Shown here piece after piece: positions 16,748 to 26,019 of a stretch of 64,000 nucleotides of DNA. The DNA lies in assembly GCF_006546835.1 (NCBI RefSeq), contig NZ_VICB01000013.1:304784-368783 (forward strand), read 5' to 3'. The notes beneath the pieces were generated by a model. That model searched no databases and had not been told where the DNA came from. It saw only the letters and a program-made list of their open reading frames with translations. Every line of letters begins with the position of its first letter. The first letter of the stretch is position 1. The position numbers and the translations under genes are program-made. Source of the DNA: Actinomyces johnsonii (lineage in GTDB: Bacteria > Actinomycetota > Actinomycetes > Actinomycetales > Actinomycetaceae).

Positions 16748-16895
16748 GTTCTCTCCTGATCTCTCAACGGCGCCTTGATGACATTTTGTCCTGTCATAGC
16801 AAGGCCAACAGGGTCAGGATACGTCCGAGGCCGGAACCCTACCCGCGGTTCCAGCCTCGGCGAACAACGCGCTCAGGAACGTTTCCCCTTGAGGA

Positions 16896-17474
16896 TCAGA
16901 TGGCCTGCTGCCGTTTTGCCGCCCGGCGCTTGGCCAGCTCGTCCTCGACGAGTGGCGTCCCAAGCGCCTGAGCATGGTCGACGGGCAGGTCCGCCAGTGC
17001 GCCCTCGACCTCGTGCCATACCCTACCCACCGCGATGCCGAACACACCCTGGCCGCCGGCAACGAGGTCGACGACCTCATCGGCGGAGGTGCACTCATAG
17101 ACCGAGGCTCCGTCGCTCATCAGGGTGATGGAGGCCAGATCCTCCACGCCGCGCGAATGCAGAGCGCTGACAGCCGTGCGGATCTGCTGCAGGGACACCC
17201 CGGTATCCAGAAGCCGCTTGACGACCTTGAGAACAAGAATGTCACGGAAGGAGTAGAGGCGCTGGGAACCCGATCCCCTGGCGCTGCGGATCGACGGCTC
17301 GACCAGGCCTGTACGAGCCCAGTAGTCGAGCTGACGGTAGGTGATGCCGGCTGCACGGCAGGCGACTGGACCCCGGTAGCCCGAATCGGCGTCGAGCTGC
17401 GGGAGCGGATCTCCGAACAGCATGCCCTGAGTACGCTGAGGCCTCGCTACCGCACTGGCTTCATTCATGCTCAC
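16896..17474 (-). CDS. MerR family regulator (Rv1830-like)
   Basis: A 192-residue MerR-type regulator. The winged helix-turn-helix runs from GPVACRAAGITYRQLDYWAR near residue 35 through GLVEPSIRSARGSGSQRLYS, then the dimerisation helix VSLQQIRTAVSALHSRGVED. It has no metal-binding cysteines at the C-terminus, so it is not a metal sensor. Order and strand garA - merR - BFN - merR equal the mycobacterial block Rv1827-Rv1830, where this member is essential or growth-related. GTG 17474 has AGGAGC upstream. It has its own promoter at 17548-17576. Target genes unknown. Confidence 0.85.
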   Translation of the reverse strand: MSMNEASAVARPQRTQGMLFGDPLPQLDADSGYRGPVACRAAGITYRQLDYWARTGLVEPSIRSARGSGSQRLYSFRDILVLKVVKRLLDTGVSLQQIRTAVSALHSRGVEDLASITLMSDGASVYECTSADEVVDLVAGGQGVFGIAVGRVWHEVEGALADLPVDHAQALGTPLVEDELAKRRAAKRQQAI

Positions 17475-17547
17475 GAGCTGCTCCTGTCACCGGAATGAGA
17501 CGCGCCTGCAAGTGACGCGGCGGCTCGCTTCGTGCGGCCACGACTCC

Positions 17548-17576
17548 ACGATAGGGCCAGTTGGGGCGATGCTCAA
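17548..17576 (-). promoter_or_regulatory. Housekeeping-type promoter of the Rv1830-like merR gene
   Basis: On the minus strand TTGAGC (17576-17571) and TATCGT (17553-17548) are spaced by exactly 17 nt, a good match to a SigA-type promoter. Transcription would start near 17541, about 67 nt before the GTG start. Confidence 0.5.
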
Positions 17577-17741
17577 CGAAGGGCACGCCCTATCTCGATG
17601 TGCCGTCAGGCATGAATCTTCAGGTGAGGATGAGCATCTTGCTCGGAACACAGAGCATTCGCCCGAAATGGAGCCGTTCCACCAGTAGCACACCGACAAT
17701 CAGAAGTGCCGCAGATCACACCTCAAGTCACACGAGTCACA

Positions 17742-18224
17742 TCAGTCCCGCGTGTCGTCGGCGAGGTCATTGGTCCGCAACAGCATTCGCCGCCATTGCT
17801 CGAACTGCTCGGCTCCGTAATCATCGCTGAGATCAACGGCCCTGAGCCGCGTCAGAGATCTGCTGGCGTGTACCGGGAACCGGTGGTAGCCACTCAGAAG
17901 AAGCCCCTCACCCGGGGTGCAGGGAACTGCCATGACCTTGTCCGCGCATGCGGGCGCCTCGACGACCAGCCTGGCGACAAGGCGCGCGTCGTCGTCGACG
18001 TCGAGCTCGGTGCGCCCGATACGCCCGCCCAAAGCTTCAACGATGTCATCGAGGAGCCTGGGCCAAGATGGCGAGCGATACGAACCGTGAGCCTGCAGAA
18101 CCAGTCCTTCATGGGCAGTCACCGGAATCGCCAGCATCGCCGGCCCACCATCCTCCACGAGGACAGCGACCAGGCCGTCATCAGGATTGGTGGACCTGAC
18201 GCCCACCAACTGCATCAATGGCAC
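17742..18224 (-). CDS. Bifunctional nuclease (BFN/DUF151) domain protein
   Basis: A 160-residue protein of the DUF151/BFN family, the counterpart of mycobacterial Rv1829. Family features are the start MQLVGVRSTNPDDGLVAVL, IPVTAHEG, RPLLDDIVEALGG-like helix (seen as RLLDDIVEALGGRIGRTELD) and the DARLVARLVVE and KVMAVPCTP strands. Plant members have been reported to have DNase and RNase activity; the bacterial role is unsettled. It lies between the two MerR genes. The GTG at 18224 has TAGGGT 6 nt upstream, suggesting a leaderless message of its own although it stands inside a same-strand cluster. Confidence 0.82.
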   Translation of the reverse strand: MPLMQLVGVRSTNPDDGLVAVLVEDGGPAMLAIPVTAHEGLVLQAHGSYRSPSWPRLLDDIVEALGGRIGRTELDVDDDARLVARLVVEAPACADKVMAVPCTPGEGLLLSGYHRFPVHASRSLTRLRAVDLSDDYGAEQFEQWRRMLLRTNDLADDTRD

Positions 18225-18346
18225 GCCCCAACCCTAAGGGGAGCTACTCGGTCCTGTCCCGGGAACGCGCACGCTACAAGTGCTGACTTTCGTCGACTCG
18301 CGGCGCCGTTAGAGCGCCTTCACCAGGCGCTCGCGCGAGCATGTCG

Positions 18347-19105
18347 TCAGCCCAGTGAGTCGACAGCGCGGCGCAGCAGAATCGTGTGCAGATCCGCGAC
18401 GAGCTCAGCCAATTCGCGAGCCGTCTCCTCACCGGCGCTACGGGACCGAGACCGGCGCGGGGCCACTGCCTGGTCGATCGTATCCGCCTCGCGCTCGGCC
18501 GACGCCCGTACCGCACGCAGGTTGCGCAGAGGCACGCCCTTGCGGGTGATCTCCAGGGCCAGGCGCACGGTTCTCAGGTTCTGCTGACTGTAACGCCCCC
18601 GGACATCGGGGCTGACAAGACCAACGGAAACGAGCTCCTCGATCTGAGACTCGCTGGCACCGGAGTGGGCCAGGAGTGCTTCCAGGTCCATGGGCCCATC
18701 GTCAACGATCTTGCCGTCACGAGCGACCACGCGGGCAATGGGCTGGGGGGCGGGAGCATCGGCATCGGTATCCAGACGCGCCAGACGGTCCCGAATGACG
18801 TGCAATGGAAGGTACTCGTCCCGCTGCACCGCCAAGGCGTAGCGCAAGCGCTCCAGATCCGCCTGGGAATAGCGCCTGTACCCGTTACCGACGCGGTGGG
18901 GGCTGATGAGCCCCTCCCCCTCGAGGTAGCGAACCTTGGAGATCGACAGGGCTGGAAACTCCACCTTGAGGAGATCCACCACCTGCCCGATCTTCATCAC
19001 CGGCTCGCGGGAGATACCGCGGGGCCAAGTCCCGCCGTCCGGGAGCTCGGAAGCGTCGGGCGAGGAGGAGGGTCGCTTCTCGTTTCGTGCGGTTGCGGAG
19101 CTCAC
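18347..19105 (-). CDS. ftsR: MerR family cell-cycle regulator FtsR-like (Rv1828)
   Basis: A 252-residue MerR-type protein equivalent to mycobacterial Rv1828 and corynebacterial FtsR, which activates ftsZ expression. The HTH region is MKIGQVVDLLKVEFPALSIS near residue 37 followed by KVRYLEGEGLISPHRVGNGYRR, then helix RYALAVQRDEYLPLHVIRDRL. A second wing-like region SESQIEELVSVGLVSPDVRGR follows, as in FtsR. The GTG start overlaps the garA stop by 4 nt (GTGA), so the two are co-translated. Regulation of ftsZ is taken from the family and has not been shown here. Confidence 0.85.
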   Translation of the reverse strand: MSSATARNEKRPSSSPDASELPDGGTWPRGISREPVMKIGQVVDLLKVEFPALSISKVRYLEGEGLISPHRVGNGYRRYSQADLERLRYALAVQRDEYLPLHVIRDRLARLDTDADAPAPQPIARVVARDGKIVDDGPMDLEALLAHSGASESQIEELVSVGLVSPDVRGRYSQQNLRTVRLALEITRKGVPLRNLRAVRASAEREADTIDQAVAPRRSRSRSAGEETARELAELVADLHTILLRRAVDSLG

Positions 19106-19557
19106 CGAGACGCGGCTCCGCCTTGGGGGCCGGGGTGGTAGGTCATCCGGTACTTACCGATCTGGACCTCATCACCGGAACGGAGAGCCACCTGCTCCAC
19201 ACGCGTACGGTTGACGTAAGTGCCGTTGAGAGAGCCCGAGTCTCGAACCCCGTAGCCACCGTCAGGCAGGGACGAGAAGACCGCGTGCTTCCTGGAGACG
19301 GTGACGTCGTCCAGGAAAATGTCGGCACGTGGGTGGCGCCCCACGGTTGTCTCCTCGGCATCCAGAAGGAACCGCGCCCCTGTGGTCGGCCCGTGATGGA
19401 CGAGAAGAAGCGCCGTTCCCGACGGTAGAGCAGCGATCGCGGCGGCGTCCTGCTGACTCAGCCCCACCATCGGAGAGGAGACCGAGTCAGCGACATCGGC
19501 AACCCCGAAGGTCTGGGTGGAGGAGGGATCCTGCTCGATCGGACTGCTCGACATCAT
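19102..19557 (-). CDS. garA: FHA domain protein GarA/OdhI-like
   Basis: A 151-residue phosphothreonine-binding regulator. In relatives the unphosphorylated protein binds and inhibits 2-oxoglutarate dehydrogenase and controls glutamate metabolism, and PknG/PknB phosphorylate an N-terminal Thr. The FHA core is clear: TTVGRHPRADIFLDDVTVSR, KHAVF, DSGSLNGTYVNRTRV and GDEVQIGKYRMTY. The N-terminal stretch SSTQTFGVAD has a Thr motif in the place of the GarA phosphosite. An AGGGGCAGGA ribosome site precedes two tandem ATGs. First gene of the conserved garA-merR-BFN-merR block. Confidence 0.9.
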   Translation of the reverse strand: MMSSSPIEQDPSSTQTFGVADVADSVSSPMVGLSQQDAAAIAALPSGTALLLVHHGPTTGARFLLDAEETTVGRHPRADIFLDDVTVSRKHAVFSSLPDGGYGVRDSGSLNGTYVNRTRVEQVALRSGDEVQIGKYRMTYHPGPQGGAASR

Positions 19558-19772
19558 TCCTGCCCCTCAGTTCGTTGCGGCGCCCGGTGCGCCGCCTCAG
19601 GCACCACCATACCGTTCGTTGCACCGACGTCGAGTCAGCATCGCGACATGACTTGCTCCGAATAGTAAGAAGCCTACCCGCCGGCCGCCCCGGCCGACGC
19701 CGCGAGGTGATCGGGAGCACCGCATGAGGGTCTCAGAAGGGTAACGACGCCCCCTGATGTTGCTCAGGTTAG

Positions 19773-19805
19773 GACAAAGGTCCTATCGATGGGAGGGACC
19801 TTGTC
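19773..19805 (-). terminator. Possible terminator after pepN
   Basis: GACAAGGTCC and GGACCTTTGTC on the minus strand form a 10-bp stem with one bulged base and a 12-nt loop, starting 2 nt after the pepN stop codon. No T tract follows. Confidence 0.4.
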
Positions 19806-19807
19806 GA

Positions 19808-22531
19808 TCAGGCAGACGCTAAGCGGACATGACGGGCGGCGAGAGCGCGGCGCAGGTCGTCAAGGCTCTTGAGGAGGAGCCGACGCAGGGCGAGCGGCGC
19901 CTCGGGGTGGGAAGAGAGCCAGTCGTCAACCGCCTGAGCATCGCCCTCGTCCCCGCAGGCGGGGAACAGCCCTAGGACCAGCCGGGTGGCGATCTCCTGA
20001 TCTCGATCGGCCCATATCCCTTGAAGCTCCTGGAGGTAGCGAGAGGTGAATGGGGCCGTCAACCGGCGGTGAGCGTCGACGGCGAAACCCGCGATCAGGG
20101 CGTCAACATGGTCGTTGCTCAAGGTTGTGTCACTCAGAAGACGGTTGAAGACCTCCGTCTTGAGCTCTTCTCGGGGCCGCGAGCTGGTGGCCTTCAGGTG
20201 GCGGGTCAGACCGCCGGCCGTCGGGTCCGCCTCCCGCTGTGCGTCAAGCTCATCGAAGCTGACGGCGTCCAACCTCGCCAGAGCGGTCAGTGCCCGCCAC
20301 TTCAGATCAGCGTCGAGCTCCAGTCCGGGAAGGTCGCCGTTGAGCAGCCCTCGAATGCGGGCGACGACCTGCGATGCGACGTCCTCACCGAGTAGGCCCG
20401 CCTGTCCCGCGGCCTCCAGCCAGGCGCGAGCACGGATGAGCTGGGAATCTGAGCCCGGCGCAGCGGCACGCAGTCTGCTCCAGCCACCGCGCACGGAGAG
20501 AGGCTCAGAGTCTTCCGGGTCCCCTGTCGGGTCGTCTGCAAGGAGTCTGTCCAATAGCGCCCGACGTGTCCCGGGGCCGCTGTACCGGCTGGCTGCTCGC
20601 AGTGCCTGGCTCAGCAGCGTGGCCAGGGTGCCCGGTTCGGTGTCGTCGTCGGCGTGCGCCAGGACGGCCTCCACGAACAGCGGTGAGCCGATGAAGGCGT
20701 CCCGCAGAAGGTTGTGCAGCATCGACCAGGCCAGGGCCCGGGCCATGGGGTCGCGGACGGATCCGAGTGAGGCGGCCAGACAGGACAGGGAGTCATTGTC
20801 CGGTCGCACGACGGCATAGGTAAGGTCCTCGTCGTTGACCAGGATGACGTCGGGTGCGAGCAGCCCCACCGCCTCTGGGACCTCGACTTGCTCGGTCTCT
20901 ATGGTCACCGGCAGACGGTGGGTGCGCACCAGCGCGCCGTCCTCGTCCAAGGAGTACAGACCGACGACGAGCGTGTGCGGACGCAGCACTGGCTCCCCGG
21001 TGATCGGGTCGGTGCCCTCCTGGCGAAGAGTCAGTGAGGCGATCCGCCCACCGTCAACGACCAACTCGTTGGTAAGGATGGAGGGACCCGCTGTGTGCAG
21101 CCAGGCCCGGGCCCAGTCCTGCATGTCGCGGCCTGATACCTGCGAAAGCACGTCAAGGAAGTCGTCCAAGGCGGCGTTGCCGTAGGCGCTGCGCTCGAAG
21201 AGACGCCCGGCTGCCTCCAGGAAGGCGTCCTGGCCCACATGGGCGACAAGCTGTTTGAGGACGGAGGCGCCCTTGGCGTACGTGATGCCGTCGAAGGCCT
21301 GACGGGCGGCCTCGACGTCGTCTACCTGCGCAACGATGGGGTGGGTGGTAGCTGGCCGGGAGTCCTCCAGGTACGCCCAGGCCTTACGGGTGGAGGCGAA
21401 GCTCACCCATGCCTCGGTGAAGCCGGCGGCCTCGCTCGCCGCCCAGGTCCCCTGGTGGTCGGCGAAGGACTCCTTGAGCCAGGTGTCCTCCCACCAGGTG
21501 GGAGTGACGAGGTCGCCGAACCACATGTGGCACATCTCGTGGAGGATCGTGTTTGCGCGCCCCGCCCTTTGGGAGCGGGTGACCGGCCCGCGGAAGAGGA
21601 AGAGGTCCTCGTTGAAGGTGACGCAGCCGGGATTCTCCATGGCACCGAGGTTGTACTCCGGGACGAGTACGCTGTCGTAGGAGTCCCAGGGATATCCATA
21701 GCTGTAGACCCGATCGTAGAAGTCCAGGCCCGCCCGCGTGACATCGAGGAGCTCGACGGCGTCGAGATGGTCGGCCAGGCTGGCCCGGCAGGACCACGAC
21801 AACGGGACGGTGAGCCCTTCGCGGCCCGGGGAGCTCCACCGCCCGGTCACCCGGTGCCAGGGGCCGGCGGCCAGCACGGTGAGGTAGCTGGGCAGAGGCT
21901 TGGAGACGGCGAAGGACGTCACCTCGACGTCGCCACCGACCTCACCGCTGTCGGTGTCGGCCAAGTCAGCCGGCGCGTGCGCACTCGAGCCGCCTGTCAC
22001 CGGACACGTGTTGGACATGACCGTCCAGCCGCGCGGATGGGTGACCTCCAGCGAGAAGCGAGTCTTGAGGTCTGGCTGCTCCATAACCGGCCATGCCCGA
22101 CGCGCGTCGGAGGGCTCAAAGTGGGTGTAAAGGTAGGTCGCGCCATCAACCGGGTCGTGGAAGCGGTGCAGTCCCTGGCCCGAGTTGGAGTAGAAGCCGC
22201 GCGCCTCGACCTCCAGCACATGCTCGCCCGGCCCCAGGACGGGCAGGGCGAGGCGGGCTCCGTCCCAGGCCACCGCGGCCGGCTGTCCGTCGACGCTGAG
22301 CGAATCGACCGACTGCCCCACGAAGTCCACCCACAGTCCTTCGGCCTGACGTCTGATGTGCAGATGCATTCGGCAGCGGACCGTGAAGACGACCTCACTG
22401 GGATCGATGGCAGTAGTGACGTCGATTGCCACGTGGCTGGAGGCCACCTGGCACACCGAGGCCCGCCAAGAGGCTTCCTCGTGACGCAGGTTCGTGAGGC
22501 TGTCCGAGCGAGCCGGAGCGGTCGTCGTCAT
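19808..22531 (-). CDS. pepN: Aminopeptidase N (M1 metallopeptidase)
   Basis: A 907-residue cytoplasmic zinc aminopeptidase that removes N-terminal residues from peptides. The substrate-recognition motif is NLGAMENPGCVTF, the zinc site is ILHEMCHMWFGD with the third ligand Glu in WLKESFADHQG, and the C-terminal ERAP1-like helical domain follows. Length fits actinobacterial PepN (about 850-900). ATG 22531 is used; an in-frame upstream extension would overlap gnd and is proline/arginine-rich. The gene begins 49 bp after the gnd stop on the same strand and is probably co-transcribed with it. Confidence 0.93.
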   Translation of the reverse strand: MTTTAPARSDSLTNLRHEEASWRASVCQVASSHVAIDVTTAIDPSEVVFTVRCRMHLHIRRQAEGLWVDFVGQSVDSLSVDGQPAAVAWDGARLALPVLGPGEHVLEVEARGFYSNSGQGLHRFHDPVDGATYLYTHFEPSDARRAWPVMEQPDLKTRFSLEVTHPRGWTVMSNTCPVTGGSSAHAPADLADTDSGEVGGDVEVTSFAVSKPLPSYLTVLAAGPWHRVTGRWSSPGREGLTVPLSWSCRASLADHLDAVELLDVTRAGLDFYDRVYSYGYPWDSYDSVLVPEYNLGAMENPGCVTFNEDLFLFRGPVTRSQRAGRANTILHEMCHMWFGDLVTPTWWEDTWLKESFADHQGTWAASEAAGFTEAWVSFASTRKAWAYLEDSRPATTHPIVAQVDDVEAARQAFDGITYAKGASVLKQLVAHVGQDAFLEAAGRLFERSAYGNAALDDFLDVLSQVSGRDMQDWARAWLHTAGPSILTNELVVDGGRIASLTLRQEGTDPITGEPVLRPHTLVVGLYSLDEDGALVRTHRLPVTIETEQVEVPEAVGLLAPDVILVNDEDLTYAVVRPDNDSLSCLAASLGSVRDPMARALAWSMLHNLLRDAFIGSPLFVEAVLAHADDDTEPGTLATLLSQALRAASRYSGPGTRRALLDRLLADDPTGDPEDSEPLSVRGGWSRLRAAAPGSDSQLIRARAWLEAAGQAGLLGEDVASQVVARIRGLLNGDLPGLELDADLKWRALTALARLDAVSFDELDAQREADPTAGGLTRHLKATSSRPREELKTEVFNRLLSDTTLSNDHVDALIAGFAVDAHRRLTAPFTSRYLQELQGIWADRDQEIATRLVLGLFPACGDEGDAQAVDDWLSSHPEAPLALRRLLLKSLDDLRRALAARHVRLASA

Positions 22532-22580
22532 GTGCGGGAATCTTCGCAGAAGATGGGACGGATGATGGCTGAGGCGGAGC

Positions 22581-24056
22581 TCAGCTCCACTTCTCCTCGG
22601 CACGCTCGGGAGTGGCCCACAGCGTGTGATAGATGCCCTCGACGTCGTCGGTGCGGTGGTAGGTGTGCGAACCGAAGAAATCGCGCTGCCCCTGGATGAG
22701 GGCTGCAGGCAGGCGCGGCGAGCGCAGCTGGTCGACGTAGGCCAGGGAGGAGGCGAAGGCCGGGGCCGGGACGCCGGTGGTGGCGGAGGTCGCAACGACC
22801 TGACGCCAGGCGGGTAGCACCCGGGAGAGGGAAGAGGCGAAGACCGGCGCCGTCAGCAGGCTGGCGAGGTTGGGGTTCTCGTCGTAGGCGCGGGTGATGT
22901 CGTCCAGGAATCGGGCCCGGATGATGCAGCCTCCCCGCCAGATGCGGGCCATCGCCCCCAGGTCGATGTTCCAGCCGAACCGGCTCGAGGCGGTGGCGAT
23001 CTCATCGAAGCCCTGGGCGTAAGCGGCGATCTTGGATCCGTAGAGGGCCTGCCTGACGGCGTCCACGAAGGCGCACCGCTCCTCGGAGGCGGCCAAAGAC
23101 GGGGTTGAGGTTCCCGGGGCGATGTCTGCGGCCTGGACAGCGGCTCGCGCCGCGCCGGCCGAGGAGACGGCACGGGCGAAGGTGGCCTCGGCGATGGCGG
23201 GCACGGCCACCCCCAGCTCAAGAGCCGTCTGGGTAGTCCACACCCCGGTGCCCTTCTGGCCGGCCGCGTCCACGACGACGTCGATGAAGGGCCCTGACGT
23301 CGTGGCGTCGGTGTGGGAGAGGACCTCGGTGGTGATGTCGATGAGGTAGGAGTCGAGCTCGGAGTCCTTCCAGGAGCGGAAGACTTCAGCAATCTCGGGG
23401 ACGGAGAAGCCACCGACGTGGCGCAGCAGGTCGTAGGCCTCGGCAATGAGCTGCATGTCGGCGTACTCGATGCCGTTGTGAACCATCTTGACGAAGTGGC
23501 CGGCGCCGTCGGGCCCCACATGGGTGCAGCAGGGGACGCCGTCGACATGGGCGGAGATGGACTCCAGCATCGGCCCCAGACGCTTGTAGGAGTCGACGGT
23601 ACCGCCGGGCATGATGGAGGGGCCGTTGAGCGCCCCCTCCTCGCCTCCGGAGACGCCCATGCCCACGAAGTGCAGTCCGCGCTCACGCAGGGACTCCTCA
23701 CGACGCCGGGTGTCGGTGTAGAGCGTGTTGCCGGCGTCGACGATGATGTCGCCGGGCTCCATGAGGGCAGCGAGCTCCTCGATGACCTCCTCGGTGGCCG
23801 CTCCAGCCTGAACCATGATGATGGCCACGCGAGGGGTACGCAGGGAGTTGACGAAATCCTTCAGGTCGGCCGCAGGCACGAAGTCGCCCTCGGAGCCGTA
23901 GCGATCGATGAGTCTCTCGGTGCGGGCGAGAGTGCGGTTGAAGACCGCAACCGCGTGACCGTGACGAGCCAGGTTGCGGGCAAGGTTCGCCCCCATCACC
24001 CCCAGCCCGAAGACACCGAGATCGGCTGTGGCCGGTGCGGGGGTGAAGCTGCTCAT
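22581..24056 (-). CDS. gnd: 6-phosphogluconate dehydrogenase (decarboxylating)
   Basis: Converts 6-phosphogluconate to ribulose-5-phosphate, CO2 and NADPH, the last oxidative step of the pentose phosphate pathway. The 491-residue protein has the dinucleotide fold GVFGLGVMGANLARNLARHG, IIVDAGNTLY, the substrate block GMGVSGGEEGALNGPSIMPGG (shown in part: GVSGGEEGAL), HFVKMVHNGIEYADMQLIAE with the catalytic Lys, and the C-terminal FFGSHTYHRTD. Length is that of the NADP-dependent homodimeric class. AGGAAAGGACC precedes the ATG. It is divergent from zwf-opcA-pgl, so both halves of the pathway flank one control region. Confidence 0.95.
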   Translation of the reverse strand: MSSFTPAPATADLGVFGLGVMGANLARNLARHGHAVAVFNRTLARTERLIDRYGSEGDFVPAADLKDFVNSLRTPRVAIIMVQAGAATEEVIEELAALMEPGDIIVDAGNTLYTDTRRREESLRERGLHFVGMGVSGGEEGALNGPSIMPGGTVDSYKRLGPMLESISAHVDGVPCCTHVGPDGAGHFVKMVHNGIEYADMQLIAEAYDLLRHVGGFSVPEIAEVFRSWKDSELDSYLIDITTEVLSHTDATTSGPFIDVVVDAAGQKGTGVWTTQTALELGVAVPAIAEATFARAVSSAGAARAAVQAADIAPGTSTPSLAASEERCAFVDAVRQALYGSKIAAYAQGFDEIATASSRFGWNIDLGAMARIWRGGCIIRARFLDDITRAYDENPNLASLLTAPVFASSLSRVLPAWRQVVATSATTGVPAPAFASSLAYVDQLRSPRLPAALIQGQRDFFGSHTYHRTDDVEGIYHTLWATPERAEEKWS

Positions 24057-24435
24057 GGAGGTCCTTTCCTATGCGGCAGGACGGTCGTGAGTCCTGCGAG
24101 TTCAAGAGGTGGAACCGGGCGGGAACGATTCCGAGGCGATGGCGATGTGAGTCGGTCGCCGGCGGGCGCTCGAAGGCGCCCACGAACACTGCGACCCTAC
24201 CGCGTCCCGTTCCCGGGGACGAGGATCGTCCGTGGTTCACGCCCTGTCCCGACACGGTGCAACGCCTCACGCTGGGCCTGTCCCTCCCAGGTGAGTCGCC
24301 AGTGGCCGCGTTACAGTGGCAGCCGGTCCGTAAGGCGCTCTCGGAGTCCTGCGGCAGCCCGGATCCGACCACCGCAACCTGCGGGCACCCATCTAATTCC
24401 ACTTCCACTGTTCGTCGTCTCTCAGAAAGGCTGAC
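24057..24435. other. Divergent control region between gnd and zwf
   Basis: 379 bp without a plausible gene. It holds the ribosome binding sites of gnd (AGGAAAGG) and zwf (AGAAAGG). A TACAGT at 24312-24317 could be a -10 for zwf, but no good -35 is seen. No RNA gene or repeat recognised. Confidence 0.5.
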
Positions 24436-26019
24436 GTGTCCAGCTCCGACCCTGCGACTCCATTACCGCTGTCGCGGCCCGCGCGAGCAGCCAACCCGCT
24501 CCTCGACGCCCGCGATCTTCGTCTGCCGCGCATCGCCGACCCCTGCGTGCTGGTGATGTTCGGCATCACTGGCGACCTCGCGCGTCACAAGCTCCTACCC
24601 GCGATCTACGACTTGGCCAACCGCGGCCTGCTCTCCCCCAGCTTCTCGCTGGTGGGCGTCGGCCGGCGCTCCTGGTCCGCCGACGACCTGCGCAACTACG
24701 TGGAGACGGCCGTCCGCGACGGCGCCCGCACCCCGTGGCGCCCCGCGATCTGGGAGCAGCTGGCGGCCGGGGTGCGTTTCGTGGAGTTCGACTCCTTCGA
24801 GGACGATGCCGCCTACGAGCAGCTCACCCGCGTCGTAGACGACCTGGACGCCACCCGTGGTACCCGCGGAAACCGCGCGTTCTACCTGTCGATCCCCCCG
24901 GGCTGGTTCCCGGCCGTGACCGAGCGGATCGCCCGCTCCGGGCTCGTGGAGGAGTCGGCCGACGCCTGGCGGCGCGTGGTCATTGAGAAGCCATTCGGGC
25001 ACGACCGCGCCAGTGCCCGTGAGCTCGACGCCCTCGTGGGCCGGATCGTGCGCCCCGACGACGTCTTCCGGGTCGACCACTACCTGGGCAAGGAGACGGT
25101 GCAGAACATCCTGGCGCTGCGGTTCGCCAATACGATGTTCGAGCCGCTGTGGAACCAACGCTACGTGGACCATGTTCAGATCACCATGGCTGAGGACATC
25201 GGCATCGGCACCCGGGCCGGCTACTACGACACCATCGGCTCCGCGCGCGACGTCATCCAGAACCACCTGCTCCAGCTCCTGGCGCTGACCGCGATGGAGG
25301 AGCCCACCAGCATGGACGCCGCCTCAGTGCGTCTGGAGAAGGAAAAGGTCCTCAACTGCGTGCGTCTGGAGCGCGACGGGGTCCTGGACCTGAACCTCAC
25401 CACGGCCCGTGGTCGCTACGACGCCGGTTTCCAAGGCGGACTGCCCGTGAGGGGCTACCTGGAGGAGGACGGCGTCGCCGCCGACTCCCGGACTGAGACC
25501 TTCGCCGCAGTGCGCCTGGAGATCGCCAACCGTCGCTGGGCGGGGGTGCCGTTCTACCTGCGCACTGGCAAGCGCCTCACCCGCCGGGTAACCGAGGTGG
25601 CAGTCGTCTTCAAGCAGCCCCCGTTCCTGCCCTTCGAGTCGGCAGCCGCCACCGCCGTGGGGGCAAATACGATCGTGCTGCGGATCCAACCCGATGAGGG
25701 CATCACGCTACGACTGGCCTCCAAGGTGCCAGGCACCCAGATGGAGCTGCGCGACGTCTCCATGGAGTTCGGCTACGGCGCCACCTTCAACGAGGAGTCG
25801 CCGGAGGCCTACGAGCGCCTCATCCTCGATGCGCTCCTGGGCGACGCCCCGCTCTTCCCCCACCAGCGCGAGGTCGACCTGTCCTGGCGCATCCTGGATC
25901 CTGTCATCGAGCACTGGACCGCCGCAGGAAGTCCCGAGGGCTACCGCCCCGGCTCCTGGGGGCCGGCCAGCGCCCACGAACTCCTCGCCCGAGACGGCCG
26001 CACCTGGAGGCGCTCATGA
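24436..26019 (+). CDS. zwf: Glucose-6-phosphate 1-dehydrogenase
   Basis: Oxidises glucose-6-phosphate to 6-phosphogluconolactone with reduction of NADP. The 527-residue product has the coenzyme loop [20 protein letters not shown] near residue 38, the active-site block [21 protein letters not shown] near 210 with the catalytic His and Lys, and [14 protein letters not shown] 30-residue N-terminal tail precedes the fold, as in other actinobacterial Zwf. Start GTG 24436 with AGAAAGG upstream. It overlaps opcA by 4 nt (ATGA). Confidence 0.95.
   Translation: MSSSDPATPLPLSRPARAANPLLDARDLRLPRIADPCVLVMFGITGDLARHKLLPAIYDLANRGLLSPSFSLVGVGRRSWSADDLRNYVETAVRDGARTPWRPAIWEQLAAGVRFVEFDSFEDDAAYEQLTRVVDDLDATRGTRGNRAFYLSIPPGWFPAVTERIARSGLVEESADAWRRVVIEKPFGHDRASARELDALVGRIVRPDDVFRVDHYLGKETVQNILALRFANTMFEPLWNQRYVDHVQITMAEDIGIGTRAGYYDTIGSARDVIQNHLLQLLALTAMEEPTSMDAASVRLEKEKVLNCVRLERDGVLDLNLTTARGRYDAGFQGGLPVRGYLEEDGVAADSRTETFAAVRLEIANRRWAGVPFYLRTGKRLTRRVTEVAVVFKQPPFLPFESAAATAVGANTIVLRIQPDEGITLRLASKVPGTQMELRDVSMEFGYGATFNEESPEAYERLILDALLGDAPLFPHQREVDLSWRILDPVIEHWTAAGSPEGYRPGSWGPASAHELLARDGRTWRRS

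Noticed and set aside
21239..22699. Long plus-strand frame opposite pepN
   Set aside because: Shadow of the aminopeptidase, whose catalytic motifs are clear on the minus strand.
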